In this document: positions 29,366-36,504 of the stretch, piece after piece | Layout: every line of letters begins with the position of its first letter | How positions within the stretch are numbered: the stretch's first letter is position 1 | DNA from: Paulinella micropora | Lineage: Eukaryota > Cercozoa > Imbricatea > Euglyphida | Assembly (NCBI GenBank): GCA_009731375.1 | Contig: BJOX01000214.1 | Location: 64,939 to 101,711 of the forward strand | Length of the DNA stretch: 36,773 nucleotides | Direction of reading: 5' to 3' | The notes under the pieces: model-generated | What the model was told of the DNA's origin: nothing | Seen by the model: only the letters and a program-made list of their open reading frames with translations | Databases searched by the model: none | Program-made: the position numbers and the translations under genes

Positions 29366-29504
29366 GGTGATAGCGTTTGGCAATGACTTTCAAGCAGAAT
29401 TTTTGCGGGAAAGAATGGCAGGGCGGGGAATTTTTTTTCATGTCTTTCCCCGCCCGCGCAGCGTCTCCCGAAAGATTTGCTTGAAAGTTATTGCCCAAAC
29501 CACC
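29366..29504. repeat. Foldback inverted repeat, block 2
   Basis: The left arm 29366-29430 (GGTGATAGCGTTTGGCAATG ... GGGCGGGGAA) pairs with the right arm 29446-29504 (TTTCCCCGCCCG ... TTGCCCAAACCACC) around about 15 bases. It is homologous to the inner part of block 1, with a shortened left arm. Confidence 0.7.
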
Positions 29505-29516
29505 GAAAAAATCTTA

Positions 29517-29730
29517 TTGTGTGCCGCAGTTCGCGACAAAATATTGTGTCTGATTCTTGCCGCAAATTGCGGCACTTGGCGCCAACATGTCAGACAGCTG
29601 AAAAAACCTTTTTTTGGTGATTTTGGCAACAACGGAGTGTCAAAGGAAAGTTTTTCGGGAAAGGCGGGCGGGCACAAGCACAAAGTGACAGTGGCCCCCC
29701 CCGCCTTGTTTGGCTAGTAGACGGTGTCAC
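29517..29730 (+). repeat. Direct repeat, copy 2 (paired with 28012-28228)
   Basis: Same landmarks as copy 1, ending GGCTAGTAGACGGTGTCA. After that point copy 2 leaves the shared sequence, whereas copy 1 continues into the gene fragment at 28207-28252. Confidence 0.75.
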
Positions 29731-29818
29731 AAGGCGCCCCCCCCCCCCTGATATCGAAGCCTGCCACAGAGTGAAGGGATGAAACAGGCGTCAGCCTGTC
29801 AGCTAGAAAACAAAGGTC

Positions 29819-29989
29819 ATGCTTCTTTTCGTGTGCTGTCTCTCCGCGGTCCTGGCCCACGCTAAGCTAACCTTGACAAACGCCGCTATTACGTTCGGCA
29901 GCGCCAACATTACGTACAGTACGGACCAGGTGCTGCTGGTAGACGGAATCAGCGTGCGCGACCTGGCGGCCAAACTAGCGGCGTTGAAT
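29819..29989 (+). CDS. N-terminus of a secreted or fibre-like protein, cut by gap
   Basis: 57 codons precede the 10-N gap. The start MLLFVCCLSAVLAHA is a good signal peptide (hydrophobic core, small residues at the cleavage site). It is followed by KLTLTNAAITFGSANITYS, beta-like with possible N-glycosylation sites, and LLVDGISVRDLAAKLAAL, which looks like the start of a coiled coil. Such short beta/coiled-coil modules occur at the base of fibre-like proteins; this is inference. The frame after the gap cannot be trusted, because 10 N is probably arbitrary. The stretch 29935-29980 is duplicated at 28207. Confidence 0.5.
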
Positions 29990-29999
29990 NNNNNNNNNN
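29990..29999. other. Assembly gap, 10 N
   Basis: Ten Ns interrupt coding sequence. Real length and phase are unknown, so the protein to the left may or may not run into the ORF to the right. Confidence 0.95.
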
Positions 30000-30029
30000 C
30001 TCAAAAAACGTACACCACGAACTTCACTG

Positions 30030-30974
30030 ATGGATCTTCGGCGTTTTTCTGGCACCGGAAGCACCGAAAGCGGTGCACACCAACTTTCAGTGCTTGCCTG
30101 TCTCGTGACCGTAGGAGCCGAGCCCGACCGCCTCGTGACTGTACAGGAAGCGCTATCCAACCAGGAATTATGGAGGGACAAGCTCAGCTGCCCGCAGTGC
30201 CAAAAGCCACTGGCCCTTGTGCTTGCGCCCACGGATGGCACTGTCTTCAGACATTTGGCTCCGCTTGAACCGGAGGACGCCAGAGCTCATGGCGTAGAGG
30301 AGTTTCAAAAACTGTCAGCCATGAAGTTTATTCAGGCCAAGCTGTCAAGCATCACCTTCGAGTGGCCGGCGTGCCGTTCTGCGCAAGCCTGCCGTCTAGC
30401 CCACCGGAAAAAATTCGAAGGGTGCAGTGCAGTGTTAGGCAAGGCTTTGGGCTCCCTGGCTCAAGGTCCAATCGGTCTGACGCCGGAGGAAGCCAAGTAC
30501 AGACCCGACGTGACTATACTAGACGGTCGCGGAAGCCCCGCAGCGTTTGTCGCGCTCAGACGATTGGAGGCAAAGCACTGGCGGGCTTTTTATAAATTTC
30601 CGCAAGTGGCAGGCCTCGAAATTAACTTGGGCCCAAAGATGCAATCGTGCGGGGCAGAAGGAGGCTACGTGTTGCAGGACGTCGGTGGCTGGCGACCACT
30701 GGCAGAATGCCTGGCTTGTGCCAAACAAAACCAGGCCGCGGTAGAGGCCGCGGTACAGGAACCAAGACGGCCCGCGAGCCGTCTTGGCCGTGAGATGTAC
30801 GAGGCCCTGGAGAACAGGCTGCACCACAAGCCCTCGGTCGAGCGCGTCAAAAACACGCTGCTTCAAGGGGGGCTGCCTGCGTGGCTTTCAGACGAAGAGG
30901 CAGCCGCGATGCCGGTCTTGAGCTATACACCGGGCGCTAAGCAAGGGGCTACTGATTCGCTGACTTGGAGCTAA
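30030..30974 (+). CDS. CoiA-like nuclease candidate
   Basis: 314 residues from the first ATG after the gap; the frame is open back to the gap, so the true start may be earlier. LSCPQCQKPL (C54, C57) is followed by FRHLAP and EEFQKLSAMKFIQAKL. Then come a Cys/His cluster (PACRSAQACRLAHRKKFEGC), YRPDVTILDGRG (R158) and VAGLEINLG. A zinc-like CxxC, then a His and a Lys-rich helix, then RPDV with a following beta strand, is the layout of the competence CoiA-like family (PD-(D/E)xK type). The catalytic acidic/Lys pair is not clear, so the call is tentative. It would act on DNA. The C-terminal third is unassigned. Confidence 0.4.
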   Translation: MDLRRFSGTGSTESGAHQLSVLACLVTVGAEPDRLVTVQEALSNQELWRDKLSCPQCQKPLALVLAPTDGTVFRHLAPLEPEDARAHGVEEFQKLSAMKFIQAKLSSITFEWPACRSAQACRLAHRKKFEGCSAVLGKALGSLAQGPIGLTPEEAKYRPDVTILDGRGSPAAFVALRRLEAKHWRAFYKFPQVAGLEINLGPKMQSCGAEGGYVLQDVGGWRPLAECLACAKQNQAAVEAAVQEPRRPASRLGREMYEALENRLHHKPSVERVKNTLLQGGLPAWLSDEEAAAMPVLSYTPGAKQGATDSLTWS

Positions 30975-31305
30975 ACATCGCCGCTTTTCAGCCTTTCACA
31001 GCTTTTTTTTCGCACTCACTTCCTCTTCTTTTTGCACCAAAGGAGAGGACGGCCCCCCTCCCTTCCGGAGAAAGAATTTGCTTCAAATTAAAAAGTTTAG
31101 TCACACAACTCTTAGTACCCCCCTGGGGGGAGTGCAAACTAACAAGAAGGGGGAGGTCGCAAGCCCCCCCCCTCTCTCTCTCTCTCTTAGACGCACTTTT
31201 TCTCAGCAAAGGGGGGGGGGGTCCGAATGATACTAAGCGCACACAAAAAAAAACGAGCGCTAACGCCAGAGGTGACACAAAAACCAAAGAAGCAAAAGTG
31301 TATAC
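30975..31305. other. Intergenic, no gene
   Basis: 331 bp with C/T-rich tracts, CTCTCTCTCT and an 11-base G run (31211-31221). There is no canonical AATAAA. It probably contains the upstream gene's 3' end and the promoter of the gene at 31306. Confidence 0.45.
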
Positions 31306-32148
31306 ATGTCGGGAACGACCACATCAGAAGAACCGCCCAGCTTGCTAGCACAGGCCGCCTCCGGCGCGTCCCGTAGCGAGGAAGAGCTGCTAGAGGCCAG
31401 AATTGGCGGCCCAGCTCGAACTGGCCCTTGTAAAAGGCGCCGCCTCCAGCTCAGCCGAATCAACGCAAAGCCGCCCGTCACTTTGGAACGCATCCTGTGC
31501 GCGCCTTTGCTGCGCCAGGTCGCTCTCGCCGCGGTCGGCCCCGAACCTCCGAAGTCTAAAGGAGTCGCGGCCCGCGCCGCCTACTACCGACAGGCCGCCA
31601 GGCTCGCGCGTGTGTGCCAGACTTTCCATCGCATCGTCCAGCCCGCGCTCTCGCGCGCGGACGAGCTCGACCAGCGGGCCACGCTGATATTCTATAGCAT
31701 GCTCCAAGCCAAACCCTGGCTTAACCTCAATTACGTCAGACGAGAAATCCTTTTTATGCCCAGCCCCATGCTCCGCCAGACCTACCGCGGCCGGCGCAAC
31801 CGACCGCGGCGGCGGGCTGACTCCGATGACGACTGTCTCACCGACGACGACGCGTACCTCCGCCAGGCACTCCCTCCCGAAGGCTTCCGCCACCGCCAGG
31901 TGGCCACCAGGCGCCCCGGCGCCGAGCCCCGGCTCGTCGAAGAGGTCTGCTCCAGCAGGCTGGCGGGCTTCCTCGCGGAAACCATGTTCATGCACAAGAT
32001 CCGCGAACACATTCAAGTCCTCCGCGAACTCAAGAGGCTGCGCGCTCAACGCGATCGGCGCGCTCTCGACAGTCGCGCGTCGCGCGAATGTCAAAAAGCT
32101 AGCGTAAAAAACTTTCCTGCGCCAGGAAAAAAAGTCTTTGGCTCTTAG
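31306..32148 (+). CDS. Arg-rich protein with a possible F-box
   Basis: 280 residues. About 10-60 is charged with CKRRRLQLSR. About 65-125 contains LERILCAPLLRQVAL and then LARVCQTFHRIVQP, which resembles an F-box helix pair (L..VC..F..I..P). The family is common in giant viruses and would link targets to SCF ubiquitin ligases, but the match is weak. About 160-175 is Arg-rich (RRNRPRRRADSDDD) with an acidic patch. A helical, basic C-terminus contains IREHIQVLRELKRLRAQRDRR. ATG 31306 is the only Met before the conserved part. The minus-strand ORF opposite is a GC shadow. Confidence 0.5.
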   Translation: MSGTTTSEEPPSLLAQAASGASRSEEELLEARIGGPARTGPCKRRRLQLSRINAKPPVTLERILCAPLLRQVALAAVGPEPPKSKGVAARAAYYRQAARLARVCQTFHRIVQPALSRADELDQRATLIFYSMLQAKPWLNLNYVRREILFMPSPMLRQTYRGRRNRPRRRADSDDDCLTDDDAYLRQALPPEGFRHRQVATRRPGAEPRLVEEVCSSRLAGFLAETMFMHKIREHIQVLRELKRLRAQRDRRALDSRASRECQKASVKNFPAPGKKVFGS

Positions 32149-32342
32149 GTTTTCTTTTTTTTGTCTTGTTAAATTCCCCCGCCGAACCTTGCTCGCGGCA
32201 GGGGTATGAAGTCTCTTTTTTTTTCCTTCTGTGTTTAATACAAACAAAACTTGATAAAACTTGACAAGGCATCCACACCCCCCCCGCCCCCCTCTCCGAC
32301 CTGGACTACCCGACAAGGACCAAAACACACCATTTTACTTTT
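32149..32342. other. Short intergenic region
   Basis: T runs follow the stop at 32148, then CTTGATAAAACTTGACAAGG and a C-rich block. No canonical poly(A) signal is seen. The reading frame of the downstream HNH gene is open back into this stretch but without an ATG. Confidence 0.4.
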
Positions 32343-33902
32343 GTGGTAGCAGTAGTAGCTCCGGGGGCACTGGCTCCCCCCTCCCCTCCCGGGCGCACAG
32401 AAAACGAGAGGGGGGATTTAGGGGGGAGGAGTGGAGAGCAAGAGAAGAGCGGGGAGGGAGTCCTACACACACACAAGGCAAAGGGCGCAGACTCAGAAAA
32501 GATAGACGCGCTGCCTAGCGAAGAGGACTTCCGGCTCGCAGACTTGGCGGAAACACAACAAGCGCTGTGCGTTAAGTTCCAGAATCTGGCAGTGAAAAAA
32601 AACAATAAGCATCTGCAGGGGCTGCGCCCGATTTACCTGGGGACCATGTCGCTAGCAAACGCGCGGCGTTCAGTTAGCACGCTCCAGGCAAGGCACTGGG
32701 TCCTGAAAAATAAGTGGCAGGCGCGTCTGGCGCCTTACTTCATGCCGGGCGCTCCCAAGTGGCATATTGACCACATCGTGCCCAAAAGATGGGGGGGAGT
32801 CGACCATCCCTACAATTACGTGATAATGCCCGGTGCGGCTAACCAGTGTTTCAAGGAATTCCTGACGTCCGAGAAGCTGGCCTACATTGGAAGCGTCGCG
32901 GCACGCGGGGCTGCACGCCTGTGCGGGTTCCTGCGCCCCTACATGTTGCAGGGACTAGCAGAGCTGCCCTGGCAAATGCCAGTCGCGGGGGCTCTAGACA
33001 GCAGCATCTTTTCCCGCTGGGACGCGGAGTCGTGCATCCCCCGGCCCGAGCGCACGCGCGCAACGCCCGCAAAAAAACGCAGACAAAAAGTGCAAGCAGA
33101 GGAGGACCAGAACACTCAGGCGGGCCAGACGACGGAGCCAGAGAAAACGAAAAAGAAGGGGCGCCGCCGCAAGCTGGGTCAGGCGGCGTCTGACACGGCG
33201 GAAATAGCCCCCGCCAAACGAGCCAGACTTAGCCGCAAACCCCGTTCTGTAAGAGCAGCCCCGCGGGGTAAGCCTGCTATTACCGAAGAGCCCCCCGACG
33301 AACACGCTCTGCTCCTGTTTCGTAACACGTTCCCCAACCTGCAAGTAGATCCCGGGGTTATCGGCGAATGTCAACGCACGAATTTTGTCAAACGCTGCCA
33401 GCTGCTCAAATTATTCCGCGAGAGTACTCTCCAAGAAATCTTGCAAAGAGAGGCCAGGTCTTCAACAGAGTTGTGCGTGGCCAGCAATCTGGGAGCTCTT
33501 TTGGTGTTCCTCCGGCTGAACCTAAACAAGCATGCACCCCAGCTTCAGCTCACTACTCTCGAACTAGACATCCCACGCATAACGGAAGCACTGCGCAATT
33601 TTCTGCTTTCGTTTCCGCACATACTCTGGTCGCCCGGCGCCTACGTCACGGGCATGCTGCAGGCAGAACCCCCCCGGACTCTGCCGACCCAGCATGCTCT
33701 CTCTGCTAGTGCGCGCCTGCTGCAAGCCCTACTGCCTTGCAAGCTACTGCGCATCGTAAACCGAGCACGTTCTGACGGGCGATTCAAAGCAAGACGTATA
33801 ACTTTTTCACGGTATGAACTCGTGCCCGACACCCTGCAGGGCAAGTCTGCATTGGAAATTGCAGAGGCTTGCACGCTGGAGTACTGGGGGCCAACGGTAT
33901 AA
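32343..33902 (+). CDS. HNH endonuclease-like protein
   Basis: The ORF has 519 codons from a GTG; the first in-frame ATG is 32646. Coding character is already clear before that ATG (PSEEDFRLADLAETQQAL), so the start is unresolved. The HNH core lies at about 137-170: KWHIDHIVPKRWGG, then HPYNYV and GAANQCF, matching the H-DHi.P...GG...N......N pattern. Next is a Lys/Arg-rich linker (about 240-320: PAKKRRQK, KKKGRRRK). Then comes an uncharacterised helical domain (about 330-510) ending EYWGPTV. HNH proteins nick or cut DNA; in viruses they occur as homing or genome-processing nucleases. It converges with the minus-strand gene at 33807. Confidence 0.65.
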   Translation: MVAVVAPGALAPPSPPGRTENERGDLGGRSGEQEKSGEGVLHTHKAKGADSEKIDALPSEEDFRLADLAETQQALCVKFQNLAVKKNNKHLQGLRPIYLGTMSLANARRSVSTLQARHWVLKNKWQARLAPYFMPGAPKWHIDHIVPKRWGGVDHPYNYVIMPGAANQCFKEFLTSEKLAYIGSVAARGAARLCGFLRPYMLQGLAELPWQMPVAGALDSSIFSRWDAESCIPRPERTRATPAKKRRQKVQAEEDQNTQAGQTTEPEKTKKKGRRRKLGQAASDTAEIAPAKRARLSRKPRSVRAAPRGKPAITEEPPDEHALLLFRNTFPNLQVDPGVIGECQRTNFVKRCQLLKLFRESTLQEILQREARSSTELCVASNLGALLVFLRLNLNKHAPQLQLTTLELDIPRITEALRNFLLSFPHILWSPGAYVTGMLQAEPPRTLPTQHALSASARLLQALLPCKLLRIVNRARSDGRFKARRITFSRYELVPDTLQGKSALEIAEACTLEYWGPTV

Positions 33903-35063
33903 TTGCCAATGAATAAACCAGGCATTTTTATTAAATCCTTTTGAGAAGGGCAAAAAACAGCGCTTTTGTGAAAGGGCTAGTGCAGACTTTTGTCCCTGTG
34001 ACACACACGCCAAGGTCACGTTACCGGTCCGGCCAATCGACGACAGGTAGTCGCTGAGCCACCTGCACACGCCGAGGTTGCGCGGCGCACCCGCAGTTTG
34101 CCCGCACAGCGCCTGCCAGCCAAGAACCGTGAGCCTGCACCAGAAGCCCGGGTCGGCCAGCGCCCGTGCCGTCAGTGGTTCGAGCGGGTCGGGCGGCGGG
34201 CGCTGGTAGCGCTCCAGTGCCACGTTCAGCAACCGGCACTGTGCGGGCGCGGCCGTGCCGGTCGCAGAGACGTAGGTGGCGAGGTCTTCCCTGAAGAGCC
34301 ACACGGCGGTGAGCGGGAGGGCGTCCAGCAGCACCGTGGCGCTCGGCGACTGGAGGTAGCGATCCAGCGCCCCTAACGTCAGTGGCACGGCCTCGCGGCG
34401 CAACCCCCGCGCCACCAGGTAGGCCTCGTCACTGTTAGGGCGCACTAGCGGCGTGACCACCACCCATTCGGCGAAGCACAGGGCCGCCGCGGCCAGCAGC
34501 AGCTGTGTCTCTAGCGCGCAAACGCCAGTGAACCGGCAGACCAGGACCGCCCGGCTGTTCTGCAGCAAGCCCAGGGCGGCGCGGACGCCGCGCGCCAGCG
34601 CGGGCCCCCCGCCTTCGGGACCGCACGCATCGACACACGCCAGGTTGCAGGCCAGCCGGCGCTGCTCGAGCGCTGTTCGGGGGTCCGCGCAGTGGTGCAG
34701 GTGGTGGCACTGCTCGAACCTGGACCAGAGGCGCGTGGGTTGTTTTTCCAGCGTGATGAGCAGCACGGGCGGCGTGGCGCGCACGAGGTCCTCCGCGACC
34801 AAGGCGCTCTCGGGCCCCACCGCCAGCACGGCCTGGCGCGGGGTCGAGAGTAACTCACCGAGCACTCCGTCCAACGCGGTGTTTAGTGATGAGACGACGC
34901 CCAGCTGCGTGCGGCACGAGTCCGCATTCGCGCGCGGGGTTGTGTGGCGGCGGCACGTCGCGGCCCAGTCGTTGCGCTCCAGCGCCGCCCGGAGGTGTGT
35001 GGCGAAGGCCGCCGTCCTGCACTGCGGAGACGGGTTCCAGTGCCACGCACACACGGTCTCCAT
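33807..35063 (-). CDS. Protein with weak FtsJ-like (2'-O-methyltransferase) features
   Basis: 418 residues from ATG 35063. A Rossmann-like series is visible: AVLAVGPESALVAEDLV (about 90), an Asp/Gly stretch ACVDACGPEGGG (about 150), RAVLVCRFTG (about 180) and VVVTPLVRPNSDEAYLVARGL (about 200-220). The last resembles the FtsJ ending (K....RP.SSE.Y.V..G). The catalytic Lys of the K-D-K-E set is not evident and the SAM loop is atypical, so the enzyme may be inactive or the family wrong. If real, it would methylate RNA, for example the mRNA cap. A C-terminal domain (about 225-350) is unassigned. The last 32 codons overlap the HNH gene antisense and follow a minus-strand AATAAA, so the true C-terminus is doubtful. 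Confidence 0.45.
   Translation of the reverse strand: METVCAWHWNPSPQCRTAAFATHLRAALERNDWAATCRRHTTPRANADSCRTQLGVVSSLNTALDGVLGELLSTPRQAVLAVGPESALVAEDLVRATPPVLLITLEKQPTRLWSRFEQCHHLHHCADPRTALEQRRLACNLACVDACGPEGGGPALARGVRAALGLLQNSRAVLVCRFTGVCALETQLLLAAAALCFAEWVVVTPLVRPNSDEAYLVARGLRREAVPLTLGALDRYLQSPSATVLLDALPLTAVWLFREDLATYVSATGTAAPAQCRLLNVALERYQRPPPDPLEPLTARALADPGFWCRLTVLGWQALCGQTAGAPRNLGVCRWLSDYLSSIGRTGNVTLACVSQGQKSALALSQKRCFLPFSKGFNKNAWFIHWQLYRWPPVLQRASLCNFQCRLALQGVGHEFIP
33912..33917 (+). terminator. Poly(A) signal for the HNH gene
   Basis: AATAAA lies 10 nt past the stop codon at 33902. It is interlocked with a minus-strand signal 10 bases further on. Confidence 0.7.
33927..33932 (-). terminator. 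Poly(A) signal on the minus strand, inside the convergent ORF
   Basis: TTTATT on the plus strand is AATAAA on the minus strand. It lies 120 nt before the formal stop of the minus-strand ORF, so either the ORF ends earlier in life or this signal is not used. Confidence 0.55.
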
Positions 35064-35433
35064 CCGGCCTTTTTTTGGGGTGGCTGGGGAAAAGGGCGGG
35101 AGAAGAGGCTTGCCGGGGGGGAGATAGATAGATTTTACATTTCCGAAAACCGCGCTCCCTCCCTCCCCTTTCTCTCTCGCTCTCTTAAAAAAAACCAAGA
35201 CCTTCCCTTCTTCGCATTTCCTTTTCCCTCTCCGCCTTCGGCCCCCCCCCCCCCCCCCCCCCCACCAAAATGCAAACCCAAAAAAACTGTCCCCCCCCCC
35301 CCACTCCGGGGGGGTGGTGTAGCAGCCGAACTCGCACAAAAAGACGGACGGGAAGGGAGGCAGCGAGACGGGCGGACATAAAATTCACGGGCTGAGATTT
35401 TGCAGCACAAGAAGGAAAAAAAAGAAAGCGCTG
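35064..35433. other. Intergenic region with very long C tracts, no gene
   Basis: It contains 22 consecutive C (35242-35263) and 12 C (35291-35302), with a GGGGGG tract following. ORFs here are Gly/Pro homopolymer artefacts. It is the divergent promoter region of the genes at 35063 (minus) and 35434 (plus). Confidence 0.55.
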
Positions 35434-35920
35434 ATGTCGGAGGCCGACCACGATTCCAGACTCAAAGAGACGGGCCGCCGCAAAAAGAGGCGCCATCAGA
35501 GCCCCCCCCCCACCCGAGCAGCAACCCTCCTTTCAGGCGAACGCCCCGGAGGTCTCCAACGGTGCGCAAGGAGCGCCCGTGGTCGAGAGCCCGAGCCTGA
35601 CAGAAGAACTCAGCAAGCTTTGCTTGGCTATTACCGAAAGTTTGGCCACACCAGAAGGACAGGCCAGTGTTATCCGCAAGTCAGCGCAGATCCGGCAGGG
35701 CCTCGACTCCTTACGGGGCCTAATCACCCTTTGTCGCCGGCTGCTGAGCCTCGCTAGCTGCTTGCAGGAGCCTAGCGTAACCAAGGCAAACGCACGGGCG
35801 TTGGTGTTCAAAGCCAGGCTGGCACTGTGCGAGATCCAGCGCGACGGGATAGACGAGGAGATGCGGGGGGCGCTGGACAGACTTGCTTCTTCGTTAGTGC
35901 AAACCACGGGAGACCGTTAG
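35434..35920 (+). CDS. Small basic/helical protein, frame broken at a poly-C tract
   Basis: From ATG 35434, frame 1 gives MSEADHDSRLKETGRRKKRR, with a nuclear-signal-like basic cluster, then SPPP at a C run (35502-35511). From there frame 1 becomes Arg/Gly-rich noise. Frame 2 continues as a clean helical protein to 35920 (TEELSKLCLAITESLATPEG, LDSLRGLITLCRRLLSLASC). A single-base change in C count would join them, giving about 160 residues. It is either a homopolymer sequencing error, decay, or slippage at the C run. No family recognised. The gene converges with the one at 35992. Confidence 0.5.
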
Positions 35921-35991
35921 CAACATGAGTGACAGACATTTTTCTTTTAAGAACAAAAAAAAAGGCCACAAAATTTCACTAGTACGGCTGA

Positions 35992-36504
35992 TTAGGCGTG
36001 CCACTCGGGGCGCGGCCGGTCGTAATCGCAGAAAGGTCTGGGGTAACGAGCCACGCGGCGAGCACTGCCCTGCCGGCCGGCCGGGCTGTGGCGGCGCCCG
36101 CCCCGGCGGTCCGAGGACCGCCTGTTAGACCGCCGGGGCCTCCGCCACCGTCCAGTGGGCGCTGCTGTGGCGGCAGGAGCAGGAGCAGGGGGAGGAGGAG
36201 GAGGGGGCGCGGGGGCCACCCTCATCGGGGGGCTTTCCGGCGCAAGGGGAGGGCTCTTTTCGTCGGCAGAAGGTGACCGCCTCTTTCTTCTTCGCCAGCA
36301 CCTGTCCTCCCAGGCATCGTCGTCCGAGCTGACGGGCGCTGGCGGAGGGCCTTGCAAGAACTTCTGTACATCACTGAGTAAAAGTTTGTGTTCACGAGTG
36401 CTGTCTTCATCAAGCTTTCGTAGCTCTTCTGCCAGCCGGCGTGCTAGTTGCTCTATCTGGTTACGGTGGTCCACGAGCCCGGGGCGCGCTGGGGTGCTGG
36501 CCAT
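35992..36504 (-). CDS. Pro/Arg-rich protein with N-terminal helix
   Basis: 170 residues from ATG 36504 (MASTPARPGLVDHRNQIEQL). About 12-50 is a charged amphipathic helix likely to coil (RLAEELRKLDEDSTREHKLL). Then come an acidic patch (SSDDDAWEDRCW) with basic RRRKRR, a long Pro/Ala run (about 95-120) and an Arg/Ser/Gly-rich tail (about 120-170). Arg-rich tails like this are seen in viral nucleic-acid-binding core proteins, but no family is recognised. The frame is open upstream to 36702 with hydrophobic low-complexity sequence; I prefer the internal Met for its composition. Confidence 0.5.
   Translation of the reverse strand: MASTPARPGLVDHRNQIEQLARRLAEELRKLDEDSTREHKLLLSDVQKFLQGPPPAPVSSDDDAWEDRCWRRRKRRSPSADEKSPPLAPESPPMRVAPAPPPPPPPAPAPAATAAPTGRWRRPRRSNRRSSDRRGGRRHSPAGRQGSARRVARYPRPFCDYDRPRPEWHA

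Larger units (their letters stand above)
29026..29818. other. Repeat-bearing intergenic region, no intact gene
   Basis: It contains C/G runs (about 29100-29330), a TTGGCGCCAA palindrome at 29203-29212, the second foldback block and the second direct-repeat copy. ORFs across it are Pro/Arg-rich and G-tract dependent. Confidence 0.55.

Noticed and set aside
28012-29730. CRISPR-like spaced repeats
   Set aside because: Only two long imperfect direct copies plus inverted arms; no short regular repeats with unique spacers.
31390-32328. 312-codon minus-strand ORF opposite the Arg-rich protein
   Set aside because: GC-rich antisense shadow. The plus-strand frame has a better start and a helical, charged protein with acidic and basic patches.
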